A stretch of 64,000 bases of DNA from MFD01213-c1 sp963704405. Its GTDB lineage: Bacteria > Planctomycetota > Phycisphaerae > Tepidisphaerales > Tepidisphaeraceae. Position numbers and translations under genes: made by a program. Each line of letters opens with the position of its first letter. The stretch's first letter is position 1. The notes beneath the pieces were generated by a model. It saw only the letters and a list, made by a program, of their open reading frames with translations, was not told the origin of the DNA and searched no databases. Below, one piece after another: positions 17,523 through 27,365 of this stretch. Location: assembly GCA_963704405.1 (NCBI GenBank), contig OY969903.1, positions 4,526,001-4,590,000 of the forward strand. Reading direction: 5' to 3'.

Positions 17523-20384
17523 ATGAATGATGCTGCTTTCTTCGCACGATGGACCGTGCTCATCGGCCTCTGTCTCGCATTTCTGTCGCCGCCGTCAGTG
17601 CTCGCCGAGGCGCCCTCAGCTGAGGCGATTCCCTTCACCCAGGAAACGCTTCCCAACGGCCTGCGCGTGATTTACGCTCCCCTGCATCAGGCGCCGGTGG
17701 TTCATGTCCGCGTTCTCTATCATGTCGGCTCCCGCGACGAGCGGCCTGATCGCCAGGGCTTTGCCCATATGTTCGAACATATGATGTTCCGAGGCTCTGC
17801 GCATGTTCCGCCGCAGGAACATATGAAGCTGATTAACCAGGTCGGCGGCTATTCCAATGCCTTCACCAGCTTCGACGAAACCGTTTATGTCAACACTGTT
17901 CCATCGGAGCATCTGGAGATGGCGCTCTATCTTGAAGCCGACCGCATGAGCAGTTTCAAAGTCTCTGATGAAATCTACCGCACCGAGCGGAAGGTCGTCG
18001 CTGAAGAATGGGGGATGAAACAGAACCGGCCATATGGCAACCTGTATGAAGATTATCTCAAGCTTGCGTTCACCCGGCACAGTTACCGCTGGACGCCGAT
18101 CGGAAACATGCAGCATCTCGCCGCCGCTCCGGTGAGCGAGTTGCAGGATTTCTTTAATACGTATTACCTTCCCAACAACGCAGTGCTGGTGATCGCCGGC
18201 GATATCGATGTAGACGCGGCCAAGCAGATGGTTCAGAAATATTTTGCCTGGATTCCGCGCGGGGCCGACATTCATCGCCTGGCCGAGCAGGAACCACCGC
18301 AGACCGAACCGCGCCAAGGCACGGTTCCTGATCGCGTTCCGCTGACAGAAATTGTAGTTGGCTGGCACATGCCGGCTTACAAATCGGATGACCAGTATCC
18401 GCTGTCCGTGCTGTCTGCCGCGCTGGGTGAAGGCGCTTCCAGCCGGCTGGAAAGGCTGCTGGTCAGCAGCGAGCACCCGCTGTGCGATGAAGCAGGGTCA
18501 ATCGATTACAACCTCGAAGACGGCGGCATCTTCGGCGTCAGCGGTCGCGTCATGCCAGGCAAGGACGCAGCAGAAGTCGAAAAAATCCTGAAGCAATCCA
18601 TCGCCGATGTGCTGAGCCAGGGTATTACCACCGACGAACTGGCCAAGGCAAAAACCCTTCGTCGCGTCGAGATGATCCAGGGCCGCCAGAAAGCCGAAGA
18701 CATCGCAACACAGCTTGGCGAGGAAGAGCTTTTCGGCGACGACGCGGGACGCGTCAACCGTGATCTCGCCAAGCTCGACGCTGTCACCGCCGCCGACGTG
18801 CAGGCTGCCGCCGTAAAATATCTGCAGCCCAACGGCGCAACCACGCTTCGGATGGTTCCCGATCCGCTCGGTCTGCAGGCCCGCAAAGCCGCGGCGACGA
18901 TGACCGCTGCCCTGAGCAAACCCGATGCGCCTGTCGCCCCATCGACCCAGCCGGTCACCGCGCGCGAAGTGCATTTCCCGGCGAACTATCCCGAGCACCC
19001 GCCGATTGCGTTGCCCCGCTCCGCCGCCACATTTGAAAAAGGGACCGAAGCCGCGGTCAACGGCGTGCGCGTGGTCGTGATGCCGGATCATCGGCTGCCG
19101 CTGGTGAGTTGGAGCCTCGCGATCCGCCGCGGTTCGCACAGCGACCCTGCCGGCAAGGAAGGCCTCGCCGGCCTCACCGCCGGGATGCTCCGCCGAGGTG
19201 CGGGAAATCTGACCGAACAACAACTCAGCGAAGAGCTCGAATCGCACGGTATCAGTCTCGGTATCGACGACGGCGGCGATGTCACTACCCTCAAGGGCTC
19301 CTCCACCACCGAAGAGCTCGACCGAGGCTTTGCCCGCTCCCGCGATCTGCTGCTCGCGCCGACTTTCGCGCCGGAAGAATTTGACAAGCTCAAAGAACAA
19401 ACGCTCTCCGTCCTGACGGCTGCTCAGGACAATCCCGGCACCGTCGCCGATCAAGATCTGCTCCGCGCCTTGTTCGGCGGCTCCCCTCTCGGCCACCCTG
19501 CCACGCCCGCCAGTGTCGCCACGATCACGCTCGACGATGTCAAACAGTTCTATGCCCATATCTATCACCCCAATGACGCCATCCTCATCATCAGCGGCGA
19601 CGTGACGGTGAAACGCGGACAGGAACTCGCCAAGCAACTCACCGACGGCTGGCAACCGCAAGATCTACCGCCGGTTGATTACACCATGCCCCCGGCATCC
19701 ACCGCCAGAAAGATCATTCTCGTCGACGGCCCCCCCGGTCGCGGCGGCGCTGTGATTCGCCTCGGTCTTCGCGCCTATGACATCCACACCGACGACAAAT
19801 TCGCCGGCTCTCTCGCCAGTACAATCCTCAGCAGCGGCATCGAATCGCGCCTCGGCCTGTATGTCCGCGCTAAGAAAGGATACGTTTACGGCGTCATCGG
19901 AATCTTCCAGCCCGGCCGCCACGCCGGCGCGTTCATGGGTAACACTGAAACCAAACTGGCAACAACCGCCGACACCATCGAAGCGATGTTCAAAGTATTC
20001 GACGACCTGCGCAAGGAACTCATCGCCCCGGAAGAATTAGACGCCGCCAAGCGCCGCGTCGCGGGCAGCCTGGTGATGACGATGCAGACCATCGCCGACC
20101 AGGCAAGGCTCCGCAGCGATGGCATCTTGAATGGCTACCCGATTGATTACTATGACCGCTACGCCGAGCGCATTTCATCCGTAACCGCCGACCAGATCCG
20201 CGACGTGATGAACAAGTACGTAGACAATAATGCAATGACAGTGATCGTCGTCGCCCCCGCCTCTGAAGTGAAAAACCAATTGCAGCGATTGGGAAATGTA
20301 GAGGTCATACCCATGCCCGCCCAGCGCGGCACAAACCCTTCTACCAAGCCGGGCACACCCGATTTGCTGAAACCTGCGACATGA
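17523..20384 (+). CDS. Two-domain M16 (pitrilysin-family) zinc peptidase
   Basis: A 953-residue exported peptidase formed of two M16 units. A signal peptide ends near residue 28 (PPSVLAEA). The first unit has the inverted zinc motif HMFEH near residue 81 and the third ligand Glu in VVAEEWGMKQNRP, so it is active. The second unit (about 500-940) has AGLTAGMLRRG where HxxEH would be, so it is a catalytically dead partner domain, the usual pattern of a fused M16 pair. The second-domain YVYGVIG/R-Y pairs are conserved. GGAGAAG supports ATG-17523. It probably degrades peptides in the periplasm. Confidence 0.9.
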   Translation: MNDAAFFARWTVLIGLCLAFLSPPSVLAEAPSAEAIPFTQETLPNGLRVIYAPLHQAPVVHVRVLYHVGSRDERPDRQGFAHMFEHMMFRGSAHVPPQEHMKLINQVGGYSNAFTSFDETVYVNTVPSEHLEMALYLEADRMSSFKVSDEIYRTERKVVAEEWGMKQNRPYGNLYEDYLKLAFTRHSYRWTPIGNMQHLAAAPVSELQDFFNTYYLPNNAVLVIAGDIDVDAAKQMVQKYFAWIPRGADIHRLAEQEPPQTEPRQGTVPDRVPLTEIVVGWHMPAYKSDDQYPLSVLSAALGEGASSRLERLLVSSEHPLCDEAGSIDYNLEDGGIFGVSGRVMPGKDAAEVEKILKQSIADVLSQGITTDELAKAKTLRRVEMIQGRQKAEDIATQLGEEELFGDDAGRVNRDLAKLDAVTAADVQAAAVKYLQPNGATTLRMVPDPLGLQARKAAATMTAALSKPDAPVAPSTQPVTAREVHFPANYPEHPPIALPRSAATFEKGTEAAVNGVRVVVMPDHRLPLVSWSLAIRRGSHSDPAGKEGLAGLTAGMLRRGAGNLTEQQLSEELESHGISLGIDDGGDVTTLKGSSTTEELDRGFARSRDLLLAPTFAPEEFDKLKEQTLSVLTAAQDNPGTVADQDLLRALFGGSPLGHPATPASVATITLDDVKQFYAHIYHPNDAILIISGDVTVKRGQELAKQLTDGWQPQDLPPVDYTMPPASTARKIILVDGPPGRGGAVIRLGLRAYDIHTDDKFAGSLASTILSSGIESRLGLYVRAKKGYVYGVIGIFQPGRHAGAFMGNTETKLATTADTIEAMFKVFDDLRKELIAPEELDAAKRRVAGSLVMTMQTIADQARLRSDGILNGYPIDYYDRYAERISSVTADQIRDVMNKYVDNNAMTVIVVAPASEVKNQLQRLGNVEVIPMPAQRGTNPSTKPGTPDLLKPAT

Positions 20385-20628
20385 GGGTGCCAAAGGCAAA
20401 TCAACAAAGAAACCTTAGGGAAAACCCCTGATATTCCTCAACTTCGCTTTGCGCTTTGCGCTTCCCACCCCCTCCTCCCATTTATTCCGCCTAGGCAATT
20501 CCCTCCCCCCCGGCAAATTGCGATAACGCGGCTATTTGCATCTTGCCCAACAGAATTGGACATAACGCATGGGACCAAAAGTGTCGCCAGTGTGGCGGCC
20601 GGTCAAAGCTAAAGGCGGAGAAACGAAA

Positions 20629-23600
20629 ATGAGCAGGTTGAATAGTCGCAATCGTCGTCAGACACGTCGCACCGCGAGCACGCTCCGCCGAGCGACTGGC
20701 CGCATGCCGTTTGAAACACTGGAAGGCCGCACGCTTTTCTCTGTTTTCACTGTCACCAATACGCTCGACAACGGCACTGGTTCAATGCGCCAGGCGATCA
20801 TTGACGCGAATGCCAACGCCAACAGCACCGGCCCCGACCAGATCACCTTTAACATCGATCCGTCTCTCGCAGGCGGCAACGGCGCTTTCACGATTGCGCT
20901 GCAGACCGCTTTGCCTCAGGTGACCGATAATGTCGTGATCGACGGCATAACCCAGACCGGCTTCGCCGGTGTTCCGCTGATTGAGCTCCAGGGCAGTTCG
21001 ACCGGCGCAAGCGCGGTGGGTCTTGATCTTGCCGGCCCCGGCAGCCGCATCACAGGTCTTGTCGTCGATGGCTTTGGCGCCGCAGGCGTGATGATCGAAC
21101 CCTCGGCGGACGGCGTCACTGTCTCAAACAATTATATCGGCACCGATCCCACCGGCGCTTTCGGCATCGCCAATGGCGAAGGCGTCATGGTCAAAGGCGC
21201 TTTCGCAACTCTGAGCGGCAACGTCATCTCCGGCAACGCCGATGCCGGCGTTCAGGTTCTGGCCGACCATGCCAGCCTGCGCGGCAATTTCATTGGTACC
21301 GACGTCACCGGCTCGATGAACGTCGCCAACCTTTTCGGCGTGATCGTCACCGCCGGCAACACCATGATTGGTGGATCGGCCGGCGCCCGCAACGTCATCT
21401 CCGCCAACGTCGAAGACGGCATCCTTTTCAACGGCGCGACCGCCGGCAATAACTTCGTTCAAAGCAACTATATCGGCACCGACGTGAGCGGTTCTCACCA
21501 GCTCGGCAACGGTGGTAATGGCGTGAATATCCAAAGCAGCGCCGCCGTCCAGGTCGGCGGCTCGGCAGGGACCGGCAACCTGATTACCGCCAACTTCACC
21601 AACGGCGTGCAGATCACCGACAGCAGCGGAATTGTCGTCGCTGGAAATATCATCGGCGCCGACGCCACCGGCACGCTTGCCCTCGATCCGGCGGCGCCCG
21701 TGTTCATCGGATCACTCGGCAACAACGGCAATGGCATCTATGTCAGCGGCGCATCGTCAAATGTCACCATCGGCTGGACCACGCCCGACGCCGCCAACCT
21801 TATCTCCAACAATCTCGGTGACGGTGTCCGCATCGAAACCACCGGCGCTGGTGTCACCACCATCGAAGGCAACTTCATCGGCACAGATATCACCGGCGCA
21901 GTCGCACTCGGCAACGTCGGCAACGGCATCACCGTCATGAGCGGCATGGTCATGATCGGTGGCGCCGCCTCCGGTGCATCCAACGTCATCTCCGGCAATC
22001 AGCAGAGCGGCATCGGCCTGGGCCTGGACAGCACATCCATTGAGTCCGGCGCGATTGTCCAGGGCAACCTGATCGGCGTCGCGGTCGATGGCCGCACCGC
22101 GCTCGGCAATTCCGCCGACGCGATCACCATCTGGGGAACAAACAACGTCATTGGAGGCATAACGCCCGGCGCTGCAAATATTCTCGCGAATAATGGCGCA
22201 AACGGCGTCGCCGTCTATCAGGGAACCGGCAACGCCATCCGCGGCAACGCCGTCTTTGCCAACGGTTTCATCGGCCTTGATCTCGGCGGTGACGGCATTA
22301 CCAGCAACGACGCCTCCGGCCACACCGGCCCCAACAACTTCCAGAACTTCCCCCTCTTCACGCGCATCAAGAACATCGCCGGGCAGACCACGGTCTACGG
22401 CACGCTCTCAGCCGCCCCGAATACAACCTTCCTCGTCGATTTCTACGGCAACTCCAGCACGGATGCCAACGGTTTCAGCCAGGCCGAAGTCTTCCTCGGC
22501 GCCGTTGCGGTCACGACCGATTCAAGCGGCGCCGGTAGCTTCAGCAAGCTCCTCGGCGCGCTGCCGGCTAATGCGCAGTTCATAACCGCGACCGCAACCG
22601 ATGCGGCCAACAATACCTCCGAATTCGGCCGCAATATTGCCGTTCCCCCGCCGACCTTTCCCATCGCCACGATGACGACCCTCAGTTCCTCGGCCAATCC
22701 GTCGATCATCGGCCAGAACATCACCCTGACCGCCACCGTGACCGCTACCAACACCGCCGTCGCCGGCACCGTGACCTTCATGGAAGGCAACACCATCCTC
22801 GGCAGCGCGGCTGTCGACGCCAATGGCATTGCTTCCCTGCCAATCGCTTCGCTCACACTCGGCGCACACAACATCACCGCGGTCTTCGCCGCGACAGATA
22901 ACGATCAAATTCTCAACAGCGCTTCCCCGGTCCTCGCCCAGCAGGTCAATCTCGTGCAGACCGCGATGACACTATCGTCGTCGGCCAATCCCGGAACCGC
23001 CGGCCAAACGATCACCTTTACCGCCACTATGACCGCCGCAATGGGTACACCTGCCGGCGCCGTCACCTTCATGGAAGGCGCGAACATCCTCGGCGCCGCC
23101 ACGCTCGACGCCAACGGCGTCGCCACGCTTATTCTCTCATCGCTCGCCGTCGGCAATCACACCATCACCGCAACCTTCGCACAGCAGCTTCCCTTCGCCG
23201 CCAGTTCTGCCAGCCTGTTGCAGCAGGTCAACTCCGGCGTCGTGGTGCTCGCCCAAACCTCAACAGTCCTGAGTTCATCCGTAAACCCCGCCCTCGTCGG
23301 CCAATCCATCACACTAACCGCCAGCGTCGGCCCCATTGGCGGCTCCACGCCTTCCGGCACCGTCACCTTCATGGAAGGCAGCACGACGCTCGGCACGGGT
23401 ACACTCGATAGTAACGGCGTCTCCACCCTGCTGATATCCACCCTTTCGCTCGGCACGCACAACATCACCGCCGTCTACAGCGGCGATGCCGTATTCAAAA
23501 CCAGCACCTCCAACACGCTGGCCGAAGTTGTGAACCTCGCCCAGACCGGCACGACATTATCGTCGACACTCAATCCCGCGACCGTCGGCCAGTCAGTCAC

Positions 23601-24840
23601 TCTAACCGCGACTGTCACCACCCCCGCCGCCGGCGCACCCACCGGCGCCGTTACCTTCATGGAAGGCAGCACGATCCTGGCAAGCGTGGCGGTCGACGCC
23701 ACCGGCAAGGCGACACTGATTATCTCAAACTTCTCCGTCGGCACGCACAATATCACCGCCACCTACGGCGGCGACGGCAAGTTCGCCACCAGCGCCGCCG
23801 CTCCCCTTGCGCAGAAGGTAGTTGCCGCCGTCACCGCCACCACCGTCAACTCCTCAGCCAATCCTTCACAGCTTGGCCAGATGATCACGCTGACTGCCTC
23901 CGTGACCAGCGCAACTTCACTCGCCCCCACCGGCGCCGTCATCTTCAAAGATGGCAGCACCGTGCTCGCCAGCGTCACTGTCGATAGCACCGGCAAGGCG
24001 ACATATCAGATCTCAAATCTCTCGCTCGGCTCCCATAGCATCACCGCCGTCTACAGCGGCGACGCCAACTTCATCGGCAGCAGCGCATCGCTCTCGCAGC
24101 TTGTGAATCCCGTCCCCGCGAAGATCGGCGGCCATGTCTTCAAAGACGTCGTCGGTGACGGCCTCACACCCGATGATCTGCCCCAGGCCGGCGTCACCGT
24201 CCAGCTCTACGCCGACTCCAACGGCAATGGCAAGCTCGACACCACCGACGCCCTGCTGACCACCACCATCACCGCAACCGATGGTTCCTTCGCCTTCGCC
24301 AACCTGCCCCTCGGCAAGTACCTCGTGCAGGAAGTCGCCCCCAGCGGTTTTGTCCGCACAGCGCCTGCGTTATTGAACTACTACTTCAACAACGCTGCCA
24401 CCAGCGGAACCCTTGTAACGACCGATGATTTCGCCAACTTCCAGAAGTGCAACTGTGCCAGCGACATCAAAAATGTCGTCTACACGCTGACCAAGCCGAA
24501 CGGCCAGACCACCACCGTCACCGACCTCCGCGGACACACCCTCGACGGTGAAACCGTGAAGGTCACCTTCACCGCCATCGCCGGCTGCACCGACACCTTC
24601 TCGCTGGTCAGCTACAGCGCCCCGGATGCAACCTTCAACGCCGACGACGCCTACATGCAGTCTGTCCTTCAGTCGCAGACCATCCAGACGCACGGCGCTG
24701 GAACCTACACCCTTTCGGTCAAGCTCCCCACAAGCGGCCACTACCAGGTCGACTTCGTCTGCGGCAACGTGATTTATCACTTCGGCCCCGCCGGCAGCAA
24801 CATCTTCTATCAGCGCCCAGGGCCGCCTGATCTCCGCTGA
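20629..24840 (+). CDS. Giant extracellular protein: beta-helix, five Ig-like repeats, SdrD-B-like domain
   Basis: A 1403-residue protein with the planctomycete N-terminal motif LEGRTLFSVFTV near residue 31, after an Arg-rich start, instead of a classical signal peptide. Residues about 45-600 form a right-handed beta-helix: repeating units with NYIGTD, NFIGTDVTG and NVISGN phrases. Residues about 640-1160 hold five Ig-like repeats of about 95 residues, each containing NP...GQ-ITLTA and VTFMEG or a close variant (fifth: VIFKDGS). Next is an SdrD-B/Cna-like domain (about 1185-1270; GGHVFKDVVGDGLTPDDLPQ), then a unique C-terminus. It is probably a cell-surface or secreted adhesin-like protein. 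GGAG at 20617-20620 supports ATG-20629; an ATG at 20569 is also in frame. Confidence 0.88.
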   Translation: MSRLNSRNRRQTRRTASTLRRATGRMPFETLEGRTLFSVFTVTNTLDNGTGSMRQAIIDANANANSTGPDQITFNIDPSLAGGNGAFTIALQTALPQVTDNVVIDGITQTGFAGVPLIELQGSSTGASAVGLDLAGPGSRITGLVVDGFGAAGVMIEPSADGVTVSNNYIGTDPTGAFGIANGEGVMVKGAFATLSGNVISGNADAGVQVLADHASLRGNFIGTDVTGSMNVANLFGVIVTAGNTMIGGSAGARNVISANVEDGILFNGATAGNNFVQSNYIGTDVSGSHQLGNGGNGVNIQSSAAVQVGGSAGTGNLITANFTNGVQITDSSGIVVAGNIIGADATGTLALDPAAPVFIGSLGNNGNGIYVSGASSNVTIGWTTPDAANLISNNLGDGVRIETTGAGVTTIEGNFIGTDITGAVALGNVGNGITVMSGMVMIGGAASGASNVISGNQQSGIGLGLDSTSIESGAIVQGNLIGVAVDGRTALGNSADAITIWGTNNVIGGITPGAANILANNGANGVAVYQGTGNAIRGNAVFANGFIGLDLGGDGITSNDASGHTGPNNFQNFPLFTRIKNIAGQTTVYGTLSAAPNTTFLVDFYGNSSTDANGFSQAEVFLGAVAVTTDSSGAGSFSKLLGALPANAQFITATATDAANNTSEFGRNIAVPPPTFPIATMTTLSSSANPSIIGQNITLTATVTATNTAVAGTVTFMEGNTILGSAAVDANGIASLPIASLTLGAHNITAVFAATDNDQILNSASPVLAQQVNLVQTAMTLSSSANPGTAGQTITFTATMTAAMGTPAGAVTFMEGANILGAATLDANGVATLILSSLAVGNHTITATFAQQLPFAASSASLLQQVNSGVVVLAQTSTVLSSSVNPALVGQSITLTASVGPIGGSTPSGTVTFMEGSTTLGTGTLDSNGVSTLLISTLSLGTHNITAVYSGDAVFKTSTSNTLAEVVNLAQTGTTLSSTLNPATVGQSVTLTATVTTPAAGAPTGAVTFMEGSTILASVAVDATGKATLIISNFSVGTHNITATYGGDGKFATSAAAPLAQKVVAAVTATTVNSSANPSQLGQMITLTASVTSATSLAPTGAVIFKDGSTVLASVTVDSTGKATYQISNLSLGSHSITAVYSGDANFIGSSASLSQLVNPVPAKIGGHVFKDVVGDGLTPDDLPQAGVTVQLYADSNGNGKLDTTDALLTTTITATDGSFAFANLPLGKYLVQEVAPSGFVRTAPALLNYYFNNAATSGTLVTTDDFANFQKCNCASDIKNVVYTLTKPNGQTTTVTDLRGHTLDGETVKVTFTAIAGCTDTFSLVSYSAPDATFNADDAYMQSVLQSQTIQTHGAGTYTLSVKLPTSGHYQVDFVCGNVIYHFGPAGSNIFYQRPGPPDLR
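22680..24110 (+). repeat. Five in-frame repeats encoding Ig-like domains
   Basis: The DNA coding for the Ig-like domains is repeated about every 290 bases. The phrase ACCTTCATGGAAGGC occurs near 22772, 23066, 23364 and 23654, and a diverged form in the fifth repeat near 23941. Repeats differ enough to suggest old duplication with some homogenisation. Confidence 0.75.
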
Positions 24841-25153
24841 CAATGAATAACGGTCAGACTAAAAGTTCTGGCTGAAGTTCAATATCCTTTGTAACAACGG
24901 CCGCAGGCGCACCTCGCGCCTGCGGCCTCATTTTTCATACCGCTTACCAGCATGGTTCGCCATCGAGAACACAGAAACTCACCCCGCACAGGAACGGATG
25001 TCCAATGCTCAGCACACTCATTCTTCCCAATACGCGCGGCCCATTTTAATCCATTCCTGGCTGTATTCTCCGCGTCTCCGTGATCTCAAGCGAAGCGGGC
25101 GGTGAATCTGAATTCCCCCAGGATGCACCTTTGCAATTTGCTCACTGTTATAA
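24841..25153. other. Convergent intergenic region
   Basis: About 310 bases between the stop of the rightward giant gene and the stop of the leftward M64 gene. Apart from the terminator hairpin at 24899-24935 I see no gene or repeat in it. Confidence 0.5.
24899..24935 (+). terminator. Rho-independent terminator after the giant gene
   Basis: A 12-base-pair perfect GC-rich stem (24899-24910 with 24916-24927; GGCCGCAGGCGC and its complement) with a five-base loop is followed by TCATTTTT. It lies 58 bases after the stop codon at 24840. Confidence 0.85.
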
Positions 25154-27200
25154 CTACGCCCCTCGCGAGAATGACGTCACCCGCAGCAAGCCGCGCAGCC
25201 GCTCTTCCACTTTCGTAACCACATCATCCTCAACGCTCATCCCGCCGAGTCCCCAACTACTCATCGCAACCCCCCCGCTCAATGGCGGCGAAGCAGGCAA
25301 CGGATGCTGCGTATCCGCAAAATCCTTCCGCGACAAATTCTGAGCCGCCCCCAGCGTAATGTCATAAAAACCCCGGCCAGGCGAGCTCACGCCATATCCC
25401 GCCGGCAGCACCTCCCGCACTCGATACATCCCCGCCGAGATCGTCAACTGATAGTTTCCCGCCCCATCCGTCAGCGTCTGCGGCTCCCCCGCATCCGCCA
25501 CGCCGTTATGATTCAGATCGATATACACCGCGATCCCTTTCAGATCGCTGTCCCCCGCCTCCGCCCTGCCGTCGCCGTTCTGATCCAGGAAAATATTCCC
25601 CGAAACCCTCGCCATCGATGAACCGGAAACATTCAACGATGCAAGAACCCCCGCCGGTTCAAAGTTCCCCGCCACATCCGCAACCTGCGCCTGCCGAAGA
25701 GAAATCGCGTAACTCCCATAATCCGCCGAGTCCCACGCGCCGCCAGGCGCCCCGATTTGATAAGTCGCCGAAATCGGCGTCCCATCCGTCGAGCGGCTTG
25801 CTGACACCAGCGTCGCAGTCTGGCTATACCCATGCGGCCCGCTAACCAGAATATCCGATGAATCAATCGTCGAAGCCTTTACCGCAACGTCATCGCTGAA
25901 CGTCACGCCGAACTGGTAATAACCAGACCCCAGCGTCAGCGCCCCGCATGATACATCGCAACCGGCGGCGTATTATCCGGAACTGCCCGCCCCGCCGTGA
26001 TCGTCCACTGCTGCGTTCCCGTCATATACCGCGACCGGAATCCCTCATCCCGCACCGCACTGGTCATATCTTCCACTTTCACCTTTAACGTGTGCTGCCC
26101 CGGCGAAGGCGAAACCGAAGAAGGATTAAACGTCGTCCCCGTCGCTCCGGCGATGGCCTTGCCATCGATATACCATTGCACCGCGTCCTGATGATCCGAA
26201 GGCTCCAGCGGTTTCACATAAAACTTCATGCCCGTTGAATAGCTCCCCGCCGCCGTCGCCGAATCGATCGGATGCACCGTTTCGTACATCTTCTCAATCA
26301 ATTGCTCCGTATTCACCGGCCCATAAGGCAACCCCAGAACGCTCATCTTCGAACTCTGCGTCGGCCGATAAATTCCCGTCTGGCTGTAATCCGCGCCCGC
26401 ATAGGTCCCCACCCCGTCAATCCCAAGCCAGCGCCACCACTTCGCATGCCGAGCCAGCATCTGCGCCGATGTATACGTGCTCACATCCGCCTGCGGCGGT
26501 TCCCCCTGGTTCCAGTTCGACGGCCCCCCATAACTGTATTCATCTGCCAGATTCCCAAACGAATGCCCAAACTCGTGCTTCACAATCTCCACCGCCGACG
26601 CGTTTCCTCCCGCAAACGTCAGCACATCATCCGATTCATACCCCGCGCCCCCATACTTGCCGGAATTGGCGATTGCGATCGTCTGATCGTCCGGCGCATC
26701 TGCGCATACTGCTTGGCCATGTAAGTGTTCACACCCAGCAGCCGCTCGATCCCATTGGTCCAGAAGCTCATGCTCAGCGGCGTATCGCGAACGACGCCCT
26801 GGTTCGGGTCATTGGTCACCCCGGACACATTGGAGATCACATTCACCTGATAAACATTGAAGAACGATTTGTAGGAATCCAGCGGCGCTTCATTGAAGAA
26901 CCCCCGGACAAAAGTCTGCACATCCGAGGCATAAAGCGAAAGCTGAGATCGCGTAAATCCATCACCCACCACGGAAAGATCGACGCGGTTTGACGAAGGC
27001 CCGTTGTTCAATACGGTCACCACCCCCGCCGCCGGAACGCTCGCCGGCTTCGCCGCCATCGCGGATACAGACCCTCCCGGATGAACATCAAAAATTGCCG
27101 CCGAATCGCCGGATGCAGAAGCGCTAAGAAGCTGCCTCGCCTCCAACCACTCGACATCCACCGCTCTGTTTGCGACAGCGCCGGAAAATAATTTACGCAT
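25154..27200 (-). CDS. Secreted M64-family metallopeptidase with SdrD-B-like domain, two apparent frameshifts
   Basis: Three overlapping pieces make one protein of about 680 residues. The N-terminus carries LEARQLLSASA (planctomycete export motif). The M64 (IgA-peptidase-like) catalytic region has VVGDGFT, then the zinc site HEFGHSFGNLADEY. An Ig-like/C-terminal stretch and a Cna/SdrD-B-like domain (GNIFLDQNGDGRAEAGD) follow. Frame breaks: near 26697-26703, where one missing base (CAGATGCG for CAGGATGCG) restores YAQDAPDDQTIAIANSGKYG; and at 25942-25945, where GGGG for GGGGG hides YHAGALTLGSGYYQFGV. Both are single-base homopolymer-type events, so I treat the gene as probably intact. It lies downstream of the sedolisin gene on the same strand. 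Confidence 0.82.
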
Positions 27201-27365
27201 TCGCTTGATGTCCAGAAATTCAGGGAATCAAAAACGCCGCCGGACAGATCATCCTCAGGCGCTCCGAACGATCCCGCCGTCATGATCACAATGACAATGA
27301 GGCCCTTCGGAACTTTTTTGGATGATCGCTAATGAAAAAAACTCACGGCAAACCAACCTGCCGCA

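Noticed and set aside
18498..19661. A 387-codon frame antisense to the M16 peptidase
   Set aside because: Composition shadow; no protein features and the sense gene is complete.
22680..24110. Regular direct repeats about 290 bases apart that could suggest CRISPR or a satellite
   Set aside because: They are in frame, encode Ig-like domains and are far too long and variable for CRISPR.
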